A DNA stretch of 64,000 bases from Thalassobaculaceae bacterium (GCA_029212785.1 JARGOG010000001.1:110758-174757), one strand, 5' to 3'. Shown: positions 43,416-53,346, numbered from the stretch's first letter. A program made the numbers and translations. The notes: generated by a model from the sequence alone, not told the origin.

Positions 43416-43694
43416 ATGTCAAACCATGGACCGCACGAATCCCATCCGGCGATCATTAAGCGCCTGAAGCGCGCGGGTGGCCATCTGAACAGCGTGATTG
43501 CGATGATCGAGCAGGGACGCGACTGCATCGACATCGCCCAGCAACTCCACGCCGTCGAGAAGGCCATCACCCAGGCGAAACGCGTGCTGATCCAGGATCA
43601 TATCGACCATTGCCTGGACAGTGTGGTGGGGGGGGCGGGCCCCGCCGCGCCGGCGGAACTCGCCGATTTCAAGACGATCACCCGGTATCTCTGA
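43416..43694 (+). CDS. dmeR: CsoR/DmeR-type metal-sensing repressor (92 aa)
   Basis: A DUF156 four-helix-bundle repressor. The sequence HPAIIKRLKRAGGHLNSVIAMIEQGRDCIDIAQQLHAVEKAITQAKRVLIQDHIDHCLDSVVG matches nickel/cobalt DmeR-like proteins. Ligand candidates are N-terminal His (HGPHESH), the Cys in GRDC and the HxxxC in DHIDHC. That last pattern also occurs in copper CsoR. The His-rich exporter downstream favours Ni/Co. The exporter starts 12 bp later; the two form an operon behind the G-tract operator. Confidence 0.85.
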   Translation: MSNHGPHESHPAIIKRLKRAGGHLNSVIAMIEQGRDCIDIAQQLHAVEKAITQAKRVLIQDHIDHCLDSVVGGAGPAAPAELADFKTITRYL

Positions 43695-43706
43695 GCGCCA
43701 GGCGCC

Positions 43707-45080
43707 ATGATCTCCGTCCTCGCGCACCCGACCTACAGAAATCTGTTCCTGGCCCAGGTGCTCTCGCTGGCCGGAACCGGGTTGACCACGGTCGCCTTGG
43801 GGCTGCTCGCCTATGATCTGGCGGGTGCCGATGCCGGGCTGGTGCTCGGCACCGCGCTCGCGCTCAAGATGGTGGCCTATGTCGGGGTGGCGCCGGTCGC
43901 GGGTGCGCTCGCCGGGCGGGTTCCGCGCCGGCGGTTCCTGGTGTCGCTGGATCTGTGCCGGGCGCTGATGGTCCTGTGCCTGCCGTTCGTCACCGAGGTC
44001 TGGCAGGTCTATCTGCTCGTCTTCCTCTTCCAGGCCTGTTCCGCGGCGTTCACACCGACATTCCAGGCGACCATTCCCGACGTTCTGGCGGACGAGACGG
44101 ACTATACGAACGCCCTCTCGCTATCGCGTCTCGCCTACGACCTGGAGGCGCTGCTGAGCCCGGTGTTGGCCGGGCTGCTGCTGACCGCCGCCAGCTTCCA
44201 CTGGCTGTTCGTCGGCAACGGTCTGGCGTTTCTCGCGTCGGCGGCGCTCGTGATGTCGGTGATCCTGCCGTCGCGAAACGGTGGAAACGCGGGGCGCCCG
44301 TTCCTTGACCGGGTAACGCGCGGCGCCTGGATATATCTGCACACGCCACGGCTGCGCGGCCTGCTGGCGCTCAGTTTCGCGGTGTCGTCCGCCGGCTCCA
44401 TGGTGATCGTCAACACGGTGGTGCTCGCGCGCCAGACGTTTGGCGGAACCGACCGGGACGTGGCGTTCTTCCTCGCGGCCTATGGCGTCGGGTCGATGGT
44501 CGTGGCGATCCTGCTGCCCAGGATCCTCGACCGGGTCGGTCCGCGGTCGGCGATGCTGGCGGGCGGTCTGGTCCTGACCTTGGTGCTGCCTCTCGGTAGC
44601 CTCGGACTGGATTATGCCGCCGGCCTCGCCCTATGGGCGTGCCTCGGCGCCGGGATGTCGCTCGTGCAAACGCCGTCCGGCCTGCTGCTGCGGCGATCCG
44701 CGCATGAAGAGGATCGCCCGGCGCTGTTCGCGGCGCAATTCGCCCTGTCTCACGCGTGCTGGCTGGTCGCCTATCCCGCCGCCGGCTGGCTCGGGGCGAC
44801 TTTCGGACTGGAGACCACGTTCCTGGTCCTGGCCTGCGGGTCCGGCCTCGGCCTGATCGCGGCGCTGCGGGTCTGGCCCGCATTCGATCCCGTGGTGATA
44901 GAGCATCAGCACGACGATCTCGTCCATTCGCACGGCGAAGCCCATGACGCGCACCATCGCGGGTCCGTTGTCGGGCGGAGCGACGACGTGCCCCATCGGC
45001 ACGCGGCCCTGCGTCACACGCACCCCTTCGTCATCGACGATCACCATCCGGTTTGGCCGGCGGTACGGCGAGCGCGGTAG
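43707..45080 (+). CDS. nreB: NreB-like MFS metal exporter with His-rich C-terminus (457 aa)
   Basis: Twelve TM MFS core (PTYRNLFLAQVLSLAGTGLTTVALGLLAYDLAG, SRLAYDLEALLSPVLAGLLLT), followed by a cytosolic tail of about 59 residues with 13 histidines (EHQHDDLVHSHGEAHDAHH, PHRHAALRHTH, DDHH). This is the layout of NreB nickel-resistance exporters, in which the His tail binds the metal. It follows the DmeR-like sensor. The metal (Ni versus Co) cannot be fixed by sequence. Confidence 0.8.
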   Translation: MISVLAHPTYRNLFLAQVLSLAGTGLTTVALGLLAYDLAGADAGLVLGTALALKMVAYVGVAPVAGALAGRVPRRRFLVSLDLCRALMVLCLPFVTEVWQVYLLVFLFQACSAAFTPTFQATIPDVLADETDYTNALSLSRLAYDLEALLSPVLAGLLLTAASFHWLFVGNGLAFLASAALVMSVILPSRNGGNAGRPFLDRVTRGAWIYLHTPRLRGLLALSFAVSSAGSMVIVNTVVLARQTFGGTDRDVAFFLAAYGVGSMVVAILLPRILDRVGPRSAMLAGGLVLTLVLPLGSLGLDYAAGLALWACLGAGMSLVQTPSGLLLRRSAHEEDRPALFAAQFALSHACWLVAYPAAGWLGATFGLETTFLVLACGSGLGLIAALRVWPAFDPVVIEHQHDDLVHSHGEAHDAHHRGSVVGRSDDVPHRHAALRHTHPFVIDDHHPVWPAVRRAR

Positions 45081-45096
45081 CGGGGCTTCCCGGATA

Positions 45097-45130
45097 TCGA
45101 CACGCCTCTGGTCGCTCCGGCGGGTGTCGA
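45097..45130 (+). terminator. Weak hairpin between nreB and the convergent LLM gene
   Basis: TCGACAC (45097-45103) and GTGTCGA (45124-45130), extended by GCC/GGC with a small bulge, form a stem followed by ATTAAT. It is only terminator-like, and lies in the 51-bp space between two convergent stops. Confidence 0.35.
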
Positions 45131-45131
45131 A

Positions 45132-46142
45132 TTAATCGGCCGTCAGCCCCAGTTCACTGGCCAGCAGGGTGTAGCTGTCGCGGCGGGCCTGCTCGTCGTG
45201 GGTCCAGGTGACGATCGCCAGTTCATCGACCCCGGTCTGGTCGGCCAACTCGCGGATCCGATCGGCGACGGCGGGGGCCGGGCCGACGAAAGCGGTGCGG
45301 CGCAATTCCTCGATGCGCGCCTGTTCGGCACCGGAATAGTCGTAGCCCATCGCCACTTCCGGCGGATCCAACGGCAGATACAGGCCGCGGTCCCGGTATA
45401 ACTGCCAGCGGGCGCGAGAACTGTAGTGGTATTGGGCCTCTTCCTCGGTATCAGCGGCCAGCGCCCACACGCAGATTCCGGCATTCGGCGTCGGATGCCG
45501 CGCGCTCGGCTTATAGGTCTGGCGGTAGATGTCGAGGGCTTCCTGGCCGCCCCGACCGTCGGTGAAGAACCAGGCGAAGCTGTAGGGGAGACCGAAATGC
45601 GCTGCGACCTGGGCGCCATAGGTCGAGCTTCCGAGGATCCACATCTGCGGTGCGGTGTCGCCCTTCGGCATCGCCTCGACCACCCGGAAGGGATGGTTCT
45701 CGGTCAGCGGTTCGCCGTGAACCCAGGCCATCAGGTCGGCCACGTCGTTGGGAAACTGCGCCGGTCGCTCGTTCGCCATGGGGTTTAGCGCGAAGGCCGT
45801 GCGGCCGTCCGACCCGGGAGCCCGGCCGAGACCTAGATCGATGCGCCCGGGCGCCAGGGCGTCGAGCACCCGGAACTGCTCGGCGACCTTCAGCGGCGCG
45901 TAGTGCGGCAGCATGACGCCGGCGCTTCCGACCCGCATCCGGGTCGTGTGCGTGGCGATCGCCGCGATCAGGATTTCCGGCGCGGTGCCGACGATGGTGG
46001 GGTGGCTGTGGTGCTCGGACACCCAGAACCTGTGGTAGCCAAGGGTGTCGCAGTGCACCGCGAGGGCCAGGGTATCGCGGATGGCGGCCCCCTGCGGCCG
46101 GCCGGCGGCGGCCACCGACTGGTCGAGAATGGATACGCGCAC
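45132..46142 (-). CDS. LLM-class flavin-dependent oxidoreductase, group 1 luciferase-like (336 aa)
   Basis: The opening SILDQSVAAAGRPQGAAIRDTLALAVHCDTLGYHRFWVSEHHS, then TAPEILIAAIATHTTRMRVGSAGVMLPHYAPLKVAEQFRVLDALAPGRIDLGLGRAPG, is the luciferase-family group 1 signature. It is probably F420-independent and uses FMNH2. The start is GTG 46142. Substrate unknown. The alpha/beta hydrolase gene lies 68 bp upstream on the same strand. Confidence 0.88.
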   Translation of the reverse strand: MRVSILDQSVAAAGRPQGAAIRDTLALAVHCDTLGYHRFWVSEHHSHPTIVGTAPEILIAAIATHTTRMRVGSAGVMLPHYAPLKVAEQFRVLDALAPGRIDLGLGRAPGSDGRTAFALNPMANERPAQFPNDVADLMAWVHGEPLTENHPFRVVEAMPKGDTAPQMWILGSSTYGAQVAAHFGLPYSFAWFFTDGRGGQEALDIYRQTYKPSARHPTPNAGICVWALAADTEEEAQYHYSSRARWQLYRDRGLYLPLDPPEVAMGYDYSGAEQARIEELRRTAFVGPAPAVADRIRELADQTGVDELAIVTWTHDEQARRDSYTLLASELGLTAD

Positions 46143-46210
46143 GGGCAGGTCACTCCGGGTGTCGGGCAGGGGACGTCTGGGACGCCGTGGATTTGGCTTG
46201 GCCGCTCAGT

Positions 46211-46984
46211 CTAGCCGTCTTTGACACCCTGGCCCAAGGTCGCGGTGGCGTTGATCGCCAGGAAGCTGCGGATATGGCGCAGCGCGAGCGCGATCTTCCG
46301 GGCGTTCTCCTTCCACGGATAAAGGCTGACCTGGGCGTTCGGCGCGAGCATGGCCGTCTCCATCGCCGTTGCGTAGGGATGCTCGGGGATGTCATCCGGC
46401 AGGACCAGCACCGGTGTGCGGCAGGCACGCACGAAGTCGCGATCGACGGTGAACACGAAATCCGCCCGCTTCGTGTACATGTTGTCGAGAAATTCGGCGA
46501 TCGACTCCAGGGCGACTTCGGGGCGCCGTGCGTGGAATTCCGGCCCCCAACCCCTGCTGTTGTTCTGGTAGAAGATGTCCGGCACGGCGGAGCTGTAGCC
46601 GCTCGGATGCACCAGCACGGCGGAGACGACGCGGTCGCCCGCGCGCTTCAGCATGTTCCAGATCATCGGCCCGCCGATGCAGAAGCCCATCACCATGAAG
46701 CGGTCGATCCCGAGATGGTCCATCAGGCCGAGTTGGTCGTCGGTGAAACCGTCCCACGTCCGCTCGACCTCGAGCGGGCCTTCGGACTGGCCGCCATTGG
46801 CGTTGCGCAGGTCGAGCGCGATGACCCGATAGGTGTCGCTGAAGGTCTCCAGCGGATTGAAGGCATGGGTCGCAAGCCCGGCTATCGTCGCGTTCAGCCC
46901 GCCTCCCGGAATGACCAACAGCGGGGGGCCGGACCCGGCTTCCTCGTAGTGAATCCGGACCGGACCATTTTCAAAGATTGGCAT
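46211..46984 (-). CDS. Alpha/beta hydrolase with a cysteine nucleophile (257 aa)
   Basis: The fold is clear: VIPGGGLNATIAG (oxyanion region), VIALDLRNANGGQS, TPVLVLPDDIPEHP (acid region). The nucleophile elbow reads GFCIGG, so the usual Ser is replaced by Cys, as in dienelactone hydrolases. Residues near the end (PWKENARKIALALRHIRSFL) hold possible catalytic His. Substrate unknown. It is upstream of the LLM gene on the same strand, and both may serve one catabolic route. Confidence 0.8.
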   Translation of the reverse strand: MPIFENGPVRIHYEEAGSGPPLLVIPGGGLNATIAGLATHAFNPLETFSDTYRVIALDLRNANGGQSEGPLEVERTWDGFTDDQLGLMDHLGIDRFMVMGFCIGGPMIWNMLKRAGDRVVSAVLVHPSGYSSAVPDIFYQNNSRGWGPEFHARRPEVALESIAEFLDNMYTKRADFVFTVDRDFVRACRTPVLVLPDDIPEHPYATAMETAMLAPNAQVSLYPWKENARKIALALRHIRSFLAINATATLGQGVKDG

Positions 46985-47032
46985 AGCGGCTCTCGTTTCC
47001 CGGTGAGGTGATCGGTGCGGTGGCGGCGCTTG

Positions 47033-47683
47033 TCATGGAAGTGCCGAGGTGTAGGGGGCGACGGGGTGCGCCAGGGCTCCGGACTGGATCGGGACGCAGG
47101 CGTCGGGGAAGTCCTGGCGGAAGCGGGCGCCGAGGTCCGCCGCCTTGTCGAGGAATTCTTCCAGCCGGGCCATCGCCCCGGTGGGCAGGTCATGCAGGAC
47201 GATCAGCGTCCAGGGCTGGCTTTGGCACTGCGCGAGCGCCGTCTCGACCCAGCCTTGTGGATCGTCCCAGTCGCGGGGGATGGCGTTCCACAGCACGCAG
47301 GAATACCGCTCGTCCATCAGGTACTCGATCACGGAGCGTTTGAGCAGGCGACCGTCCAGGTTGCCGCCGCCGCCGAACGGCCGGAACAGGCGGGTGGTCA
47401 CGCCAAGCTCCGCGAGCAGGCGGTCGGTCGCGCCGATTTCGGCCTCGGCCACGTCCGTCGCCGGGTTCTCGCCGAGCGGGACCGTATGGGTGAGGGTGTG
47501 GTTGCCGATCCAATGACCATCGGCAAGCGTTGCGTCGATCAGGCCGGCCGCCGCCGGGTGCCTGAGCTTGTTGCCGACGACGAAGAACGTCGCCCGCAGG
47601 CCCCGGTCACGCAGGATGTCGAGCACCTGCGGGGTCACATCGGGATCCGGGCCGTTGTCGAAGGTGAGGGTCAGGTCGAACAT
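47033..47683 (-). CDS. NodB-like polysaccharide deacetylase with a variant motif 1 (216 aa)
   Basis: A carbohydrate-esterase family 4 fold. Motif 2 is IGNHTLTHTVPLG (HxxxH metal ligands), motif 3 the LFRPFGGGG stretch, and later NAIPRDWDDP. Motif 1 reads TFDNGPDPDVTPQVLD where TFDDGP is canonical, so the usual metal-binding Asp is Asn. Some subfamilies show this. No signal peptide. The start is ATG 47683; the track start lies 158 codons earlier in a shadow region. Confidence 0.78.
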   Translation of the reverse strand: MFDLTLTFDNGPDPDVTPQVLDILRDRGLRATFFVVGNKLRHPAAAGLIDATLADGHWIGNHTLTHTVPLGENPATDVAEAEIGATDRLLAELGVTTRLFRPFGGGGNLDGRLLKRSVIEYLMDERYSCVLWNAIPRDWDDPQGWVETALAQCQSQPWTLIVLHDLPTGAMARLEEFLDKAADLGARFRQDFPDACVPIQSGALAHPVAPYTSALP

Positions 47684-48026
47684 GGTCGGCGGAACTCTCC
47701 GTTGCCAGGACATCGGGCGCGGTCGATGCGGATCCGTTGACGCGGTGCCGTCCCGTGCAGAGGCCGTCCGCACGGTGCCGATCTCCGCTGGAAACCAGGC
47801 CGGATCGCCATATCCCGGACTCCGCGCAGGGGGACTGCGGACGGATTCTGTCACCTCATATTGACAACACGGCCCTGCGGGCGCCACTCCTTGGCCGAAA
47901 CGTGAGCCATGCACTACCATCCGGGCCGGATCGGGAGCGGGGGTCGGACAGTCGCGGACTGGACGTCCCGAGCATCGAAACCGACCGACCCGTGCCGACG
48001 AGTGGAGCCGACTAGGGGAAACGCCT
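47684..48026. other. 343-bp divergent intergenic gap, nothing firm seen
   Basis: Lies between the divergent deacetylase and dehydratase starts and must hold both promoters. A TTGACA occurs near 47860 but no convincing -10 follows at the right distance. I see no ORF, strong hairpin or repeat that I trust. Confidence 0.5.
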
Positions 48027-49895
48027 GTGAGAAACGCAAAAACAGTACTTATCGACCGCCATCCGGGCCGCTCGGCCCAGACCATCGGGCTTGCCCGCGA
48101 GCTCGGTACCGATCCGGAGCTGATCCACGAGCCGTCCGTCGGCGTCGTCGGCACCAAGGGCGACAGCCAGTGCTATCTGGGCGTCGCCGACAAGGTCGAC
48201 GCGATCCATGCCTGTCTGAAGGACCGCATCGGAAGCGAAGAGGGCAAACTGAAGCTGCGCCTGGTGCAGCCGGAATTCACCATCGCCACCTCCGACGGCA
48301 TCCGCAACGGCACGCGCGAGATGCGTTACTCGCTGATCGGCCGCGAGGTCACCAACGACGCATTGTGCGAGCATCTGGAAGCGACCGGCCTGGCCGGCAC
48401 CATTGCCGTCGTTGCCTGCGATAAGCCGCCGGTCGGCGCGCTTGCCGCCCTGCTGGAGCACAACCAGCCGGCCATCATCATGTCCGACGGCCCGATCCGC
48501 CCGGGCCACGACCCGAACACCGGCGAGGCGCTGGATATCGTCAGCGCCTATCAGGTCGCCGGCAATCCGGACGCCGAGTTCCGCCACCACATCTCCTGCC
48601 ATGCCTGCCCCGGTTTCGGCAGCTGCGGCGGCATGTTCACCTACAACACCATGCAGACCTTCATCGGCGTGGTCGGCCTGCAGCCGCTGCACATGGTGGC
48701 GCCGCCGTCCGATGACCCGCGGCGGCTGACCGAGTTCCCGGCGGAGCTGGTGCAGCATCTGTCCAACATGATCGACGCCGATCTGAAGCCGCGTGACATC
48801 GTGGTGCGCGACTCCCTGCGCAACGCGGTGATCGTCGCCATGGCGATCGGCGGGTCGACCAACGTCACCCTGCACGCGCCGGAGATCGCCCGGGCCGCCG
48901 GCTATGCCGATTTCTGGAAGGAGATCATCACGCCGGAGGAGTTCAACCACTTCTCCCAGCATGTGGTGCCGGTGCTGACCGACGCGCGGCCCTACGGCAA
49001 GTATTCGATGGTCGATATCGACGGCGTCGGTGGCGTCCAGGTGATCGTGCGCGAGCTGCTCGAGGCCGGTCTGTTGAACGGCGACGTCATGACCTGCACC
49101 GGTGAGACTCTGGCCGAGCAGGTCAAGCGCCTGGACACCAAGCCGGTGGACGGCAAGGTGATCTATCCGGTGGAGAAGCCGTACAAGCCGACCGGCGGCC
49201 TGCGGGTGCTCGGCGGCAACCTGTCGCCCGACTTCTCGGCGATTCTCAAGCTGGCCGGGGTCGAGGTCGGGCTGGAGGACAACCGGTTCGTTGGCAAGGC
49301 GCGGGTGTTCGAGGGCGAGGCGGGGCTGCTCGCGGCCCTCGACCAGACGCCGGAGAGCTTCCAGAACAACGACATGATCATCGTGCGCTACGAGGGGCCG
49401 AGCGGGGCGCCGGGCATGCCGGAGATGCTCGATCCGACTTCGCGCATCACCACGCTGTGCCGCGAGCGGGGCATCGCCGTCGGCCTGATGACCGACGCCC
49501 GGTTCTCCGGCGGTTCGGTCGGTCTGGTGATCGGTCATGTGGGACCGGAAGCGGCTCTTGGCGGGCCGATCGCCCTGATCGAGGATGGTGACGAGATCGT
49601 CGCCGACCTGACCACCGACGAGCTGACCTGCACCGCACTGGACGATCCGGCGACCTTGGCCGCGCGGACGGCGAAATGGGAGAAGGAGGTCGCCGACAAT
49701 GGCGGCATCCATCCGAACTGCGGCATCGCCGATACCCGGCTGCTACACCGTGCCCGGCACACGGCCGTGCCGGCCACCCGCGGCGGTGGCCTGCATCCGA
49801 ACCGCGAGGTCTGGGTGCGCGAGCAGCGCATGGCCGACCGCTCCGGCTTCCAGGTGAAGAACAAGTACCGGCCGCACACCGACAAGGCGTTCTGA
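48027..49895 (+). CDS. IlvD/EDD-family dehydratase, divergent subgroup (622 aa)
   Basis: A dihydroxy-acid/sugar-acid dehydratase with an Fe-S cluster. Cluster cysteines are plausible in GDSQCYLG, the CDK motif VVACDKPPVG and SCGGMFTYNTM. AIGGSTNVTLHAPEIARAAG and RFSGGSVGLVIGHVGPEAALGG are typical. The GHGGM stretch of standard IlvD is replaced by NGTREM, and the N-terminus (MRNAKTVLIDRHPGRSAQTIG) is unusual. So it is probably not the housekeeping DHAD but a sugar-acid-type relative. GTG start at 48027, SD GGGG. A terminator follows. Confidence 0.82.
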   Translation: MRNAKTVLIDRHPGRSAQTIGLARELGTDPELIHEPSVGVVGTKGDSQCYLGVADKVDAIHACLKDRIGSEEGKLKLRLVQPEFTIATSDGIRNGTREMRYSLIGREVTNDALCEHLEATGLAGTIAVVACDKPPVGALAALLEHNQPAIIMSDGPIRPGHDPNTGEALDIVSAYQVAGNPDAEFRHHISCHACPGFGSCGGMFTYNTMQTFIGVVGLQPLHMVAPPSDDPRRLTEFPAELVQHLSNMIDADLKPRDIVVRDSLRNAVIVAMAIGGSTNVTLHAPEIARAAGYADFWKEIITPEEFNHFSQHVVPVLTDARPYGKYSMVDIDGVGGVQVIVRELLEAGLLNGDVMTCTGETLAEQVKRLDTKPVDGKVIYPVEKPYKPTGGLRVLGGNLSPDFSAILKLAGVEVGLEDNRFVGKARVFEGEAGLLAALDQTPESFQNNDMIIVRYEGPSGAPGMPEMLDPTSRITTLCRERGIAVGLMTDARFSGGSVGLVIGHVGPEAALGGPIALIEDGDEIVADLTTDELTCTALDDPATLAARTAKWEKEVADNGGIHPNCGIADTRLLHRARHTAVPATRGGGLHPNREVWVREQRMADRSGFQVKNKYRPHTDKAF

Positions 49896-49932
49896 GCCGA
49901 TATCCCGTACAAAACGGTCCGGACGAGGAAAG

Positions 49933-49963
49933 CGGGGCCTGCCGGATGGCGGGCCCCGTTTAA
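49933..49963 (+). terminator. Terminator-like hairpin after the IlvD/EDD gene
   Basis: CGGGGCCTGCC, loop GGAT, GGCGGGCCCCG: an 11-bp stem with one G-U pair followed by TTTAA. Located 38 bp after the stop on the plus strand, before the convergent kinase gene. Confidence 0.65.
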
Positions 49964-49986
49964 CGATTGCCGCCAGGCGATGCCGA

Positions 49987-52900
49987 TCAGGCGGCGCTGG
50001 CGGTCGATTGAGGGGTGATCTTGAGGTAATTCTTGATTCGGTTCACCGTGTTCGTGCTCATCGCCTCGATTTCCGGTTTGGCCTGTCGGAGCGCCGATCT
50101 GTCTCCGGCATGCGCGCATCGGTTCAGCCGGTCGGCGAGCCGCCCGAGATCCGACACCCCCATGTTCAAGCATTCGCCTTTCAGGGCGTGCATGTCTTGC
50201 GCCAGGAGCGTCAGATCGTCCTTGCTGAGCGCGTCGCCATAGCCCCTGGCGCGCCGGGTGATGCTTTCGCATAGGTCCGTCACGAGGCGGGTGAAGATTT
50301 CCGGCGGCGTAAGCGACCGGATATCGGCGAGCCGCTTATGATCGATCAGATCCGAAAGGGTGTCACGGGCGCCGGTTGCCGAGCCGTCGTCTGCGCTGTC
50401 TTCGGCGCCGCCGCCCAGCGCCGGAGTTTGCTCGACCTCGTCGATTGTCACGCAATCAGCCGCACTACCCCGCCCGTTCAGTGCGGCGGTCTGCAGCACT
50501 TCCAGGAACTCCTCGAAGTCGAGCGGCTTGGTCAGGTAGCGGAAGAAGCCCTGTGCCAGGCCGCGTTCGACCTCATCTCTCATCGCCGCGGCGGTGAGGG
50601 CGATCACCGGAATTGCGGCGGTCTCCGGATTGGCGAGCAAGCGTTCCAGCACCTCATACCCGTTGATATCAGGGAGGTTCAGGTCCAGGACGATTACGTC
50701 CGGACGCGCGTGGAGCGCCTGGATCAGGCCGTCTTCGCCGGTTGTCGCCTCGATGAAGGTCACGTCCGGCAGGCAGCCGACGACGTGTTCGACGATGCGC
50801 ATATTGATCGGGTTGTCCTCGATGCACAGAACGCGGAAGGCGTCGATCGAGTGCGCGTCGATTCTGTCGCTCACCACCGCGGAGCCGGGCGGGCGGGTTT
50901 GGTCGTCCGCGTCATCGGCGCCCGGGAGGCTCATCCAGAAAGTACTGCCGGAGGGATCGGCCGGTTGGTATCCGATCTGGCCGGACATGGCGGCAATCAG
51001 TTTCCTGCTCAGGGCGAGGCCGATGCCGGTGCCCTCGATGCTGCCGTACTCGGCACCCAGGCGGTCAAAGGGGGAGAACAGCCGCGCGGCTTTCGCGGCG
51101 GCGATCCCAGGACCTGAATCGGTGACCAGGATCGTTACCTGGCCGTTCTCCCTTACGGCCTGAAGCCGCACGAAACCGTTCGGGCGGTTGTACTTGATCG
51201 CGTTCGACAGCAGGTTCAGCAACACCTGAATGGCGCGCTGGCCGTCCGCACGCGCGTTGCCGACGGCATCATCGATGTCGAGCTGCAGGTCTATCGACCG
51301 CTGGTCGGCAAGCGGACGGACACTGTCCATCGCCCGGTCGATCATACTGCGCACGCTGACGCTTTGCAGACTGACCTTCATGTGGCCGGACTCGACGGTG
51401 GACAGGTCCAGCACGTCGTTGACCAGGCTGAGCAGCAACTGCCCGCTGGAGACGATGTAGCCGCTGTACTCGCTGACCTGGTCCGTCGACAGCCTCCGGT
51501 CCTTCATCATCTGCAGAATTTCGCCGAAGCCGATGATTGCGTTCAGCGGTGTCCGCAACTCGTGGCTCATGCTCGCCAGGAAGTCGGACTTCGCTTGGTT
51601 GGCGGCGTCGGCGGTATCGCGGGCCTGGCGGATCTCCTCATAGGCCATCTCGCGGTCGGTGACGTCAAACCGAAGGACGACCCTGCCGCCGTCCGAGGTC
51701 GGCCGCTCGACGACTTCGATGGCCCGGCCGTTGATGTGAACGAGGGTGGTCGAATTTGCGGCAACGTGCCGTTCCATGCGCCAGCGAGTCCACGCCTCCG
51801 GATCCTCTCGGGCCTCCTCGACCATGCCCTGCTCAATGGACTGCTTGATGATGGTTTCGAACGTGTCGCCCAGACGCTCGACCGTGCCGATGCCGGTGGG
51901 CTGCTGGGACGGCGCGTTCCTGTAGATCAGCTCGTCCGCCGCATTGAACAGCATGAAGCCGCCCGGCAGAGCGTCGGCCGCGTCCTTCAGCCGTTCCTTG
52001 GCATCGACAAAGTCGGTGATGTCGCGGGCACTGCCGCGGTATCCGGTGAACTTGCCGACCGCGTCGAAGAGCGGGACGCCACTGGTGCGGATCCACCGGA
52101 TGCCGATCGGCGAGCGGCGCGGATACTCGAAATCGGAGAACGGAAGGTGCCGGTCGAGCGCGGTCTGGTGGCTAGAGATTGCTTCCGGGTTCGACATGAG
52201 TTCGGCCGCACACATTTCGAGCCTGCGCTTGCCCAGGTGCCATTCCGAAGAGGTTCCCGAAGCCTGTTCGACGGCTTTCGACATCCACACCATGCGGTGG
52301 TCTGTATCGGTTTCCCAGAACCAGTCGCCTGACGCTTCGGCGAAGTCACGGAACCGGCGCTCATTCTCTCGCAGCCGTTTGCCGAGCATCTCGCGACGGC
52401 GGATCTGCACGACCAGGGCCGCGGCGACGGTGGCGATGATCAGGGTGGTGATGAGCAGTGTCCATAGACCGCTGAGCAACTCGTCGTAGAAGCTGCGGAG
52501 ACCGTCTTGCCGCGTCACGGCCGTTGTCAGGATGAAACGCCGGTCCTGCGTCGTCGCGAAGCCGATGATCCGTTCGTCGCCGCCGTCCGGGTCGGTCGTG
52601 TGGAAGGTTCCTGAAAGCTGTCCGGCCTGCACGGCGGCGACGAGACGGTCGGTCAATGCTGCGGAATCGTGGATCGCCGGGTCTCTCGGTTCCGCGACCA
52701 AGGTCTGCCCGTCGCCGCGGATCATGGTGGCAACCACGTCCAGGCCGAGGCCGGCGGAGTGGAAGACCTGCGAGAAATACGTCGGATCGACCATCCCGTA
52801 GGCGATGCCGGTGAAGGCTCCGTCGGGGCCATTGGTGCGCAGCGCGACACCGATCACCGACATGTCGAGGATCGGGGAGTAGAATGGATCGGTGATGATC

Positions 52901-53346
52901 GGCTGCTGGCTGACCGGGGGGCTGGCGCGCAGCGTCTTGAAGAGGTTGCTCTCGGCGATGTTCACCGGCGGCGCGAGCTTGGCGTAGGAGGTCGCAATCC
53001 GGTCGCCGTTCGCGTCGACCCAGCCGATCGTCTTCAGGACCGGCGATCCGCCATGGACGGCGCGCAGCAGGCGATGGACCGTCTGCGGATCGTCGCCATC
53101 GCTTTCGACTTCGGTTCGGAGGCGGGATACTTCGCGTAGCGCCGATTCAACACCGCCGAATACCCGGGACGCGTGCTGCGCCAGGAGTGTCGAGGTGCTC
53201 AGAAGCGAGTTTTCCACCCTGACGACTTCCGCGTCACGCCTCTGCCACTTGTTGTAGGCGAAAGAGCCGACGAGCAGAATCAGTCCGACCGATGCTCCGA
53301 TCAGGACCTGATAGCTCGGTCGGACACCTTGCCAGGGCAGTGGCAC
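49987..53346 (-). CDS. Large membrane hybrid histidine kinase: PDC sensor, PAS, HisKA, HATPase, REC, HPt (1119 aa)
   Basis: TM1 near residues 11-28 ([20 protein letters not shown]), a ~265-residue periplasmic dCache/PDC-like sensor, then TM2 near 300-320 ([17 protein letters not shown]). PAS domains follow (about 335-570), then His[16 protein letters not shown] (His ~593), HATPase (TDSGPGIA), REC with [12 protein letters not shown] and [14 protein letters not shown] (Asp ~884) and HPt [14 protein letters not shown] (His ~1051). This is a complete phosphorelay in one chain with no receiver partner nearby. It is probably a chemoreceptor-like sensor for an external ligand. Stand-alone by gene order. 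Confidence 0.9.
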   Translation of the reverse strand: MPLPWQGVRPSYQVLIGASVGLILLVGSFAYNKWQRRDAEVVRVENSLLSTSTLLAQHASRVFGGVESALREVSRLRTEVESDGDDPQTVHRLLRAVHGGSPVLKTIGWVDANGDRIATSYAKLAPPVNIAESNLFKTLRASPPVSQQPIITDPFYSPILDMSVIGVALRTNGPDGAFTGIAYGMVDPTYFSQVFHSAGLGLDVVATMIRGDGQTLVAEPRDPAIHDSAALTDRLVAAVQAGQLSGTFHTTDPDGGDERIIGFATTQDRRFILTTAVTRQDGLRSFYDELLSGLWTLLITTLIIATVAAALVVQIRRREMLGKRLRENERRFRDFAEASGDWFWETDTDHRMVWMSKAVEQASGTSSEWHLGKRRLEMCAAELMSNPEAISSHQTALDRHLPFSDFEYPRRSPIGIRWIRTSGVPLFDAVGKFTGYRGSARDITDFVDAKERLKDAADALPGGFMLFNAADELIYRNAPSQQPTGIGTVERLGDTFETIIKQSIEQGMVEEAREDPEAWTRWRMERHVAANSTTLVHINGRAIEVVERPTSDGGRVVLRFDVTDREMAYEEIRQARDTADAANQAKSDFLASMSHELRTPLNAIIGFGEILQMMKDRRLSTDQVSEYSGYIVSSGQLLLSLVNDVLDLSTVESGHMKVSLQSVSVRSMIDRAMDSVRPLADQRSIDLQLDIDDAVGNARADGQRAIQVLLNLLSNAIKYNRPNGFVRLQAVRENGQVTILVTDSGPGIAAAKAARLFSPFDRLGAEYGSIEGTGIGLALSRKLIAAMSGQIGYQPADPSGSTFWMSLPGADDADDQTRPPGSAVVSDRIDAHSIDAFRVLCIEDNPINMRIVEHVVGCLPDVTFIEATTGEDGLIQALHARPDVIVLDLNLPDINGYEVLERLLANPETAAIPVIALTAAAMRDEVERGLAQGFFRYLTKPLDFEEFLEVLQTAALNGRGSAADCVTIDEVEQTPALGGGAEDSADDGSATGARDTLSDLIDHKRLADIRSLTPPEIFTRLVTDLCESITRRARGYGDALSKDDLTLLAQDMHALKGECLNMGVSDLGRLADRLNRCAHAGDRSALRQAKPEIEAMSTNTVNRIKNYLKITPQSTASAA

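Noticed and set aside
48012-49712. 566-aa minus-strand ORF
   Set aside because: Antisense to the IlvD/EDD gene; no recognisable domain and shadow-type composition.
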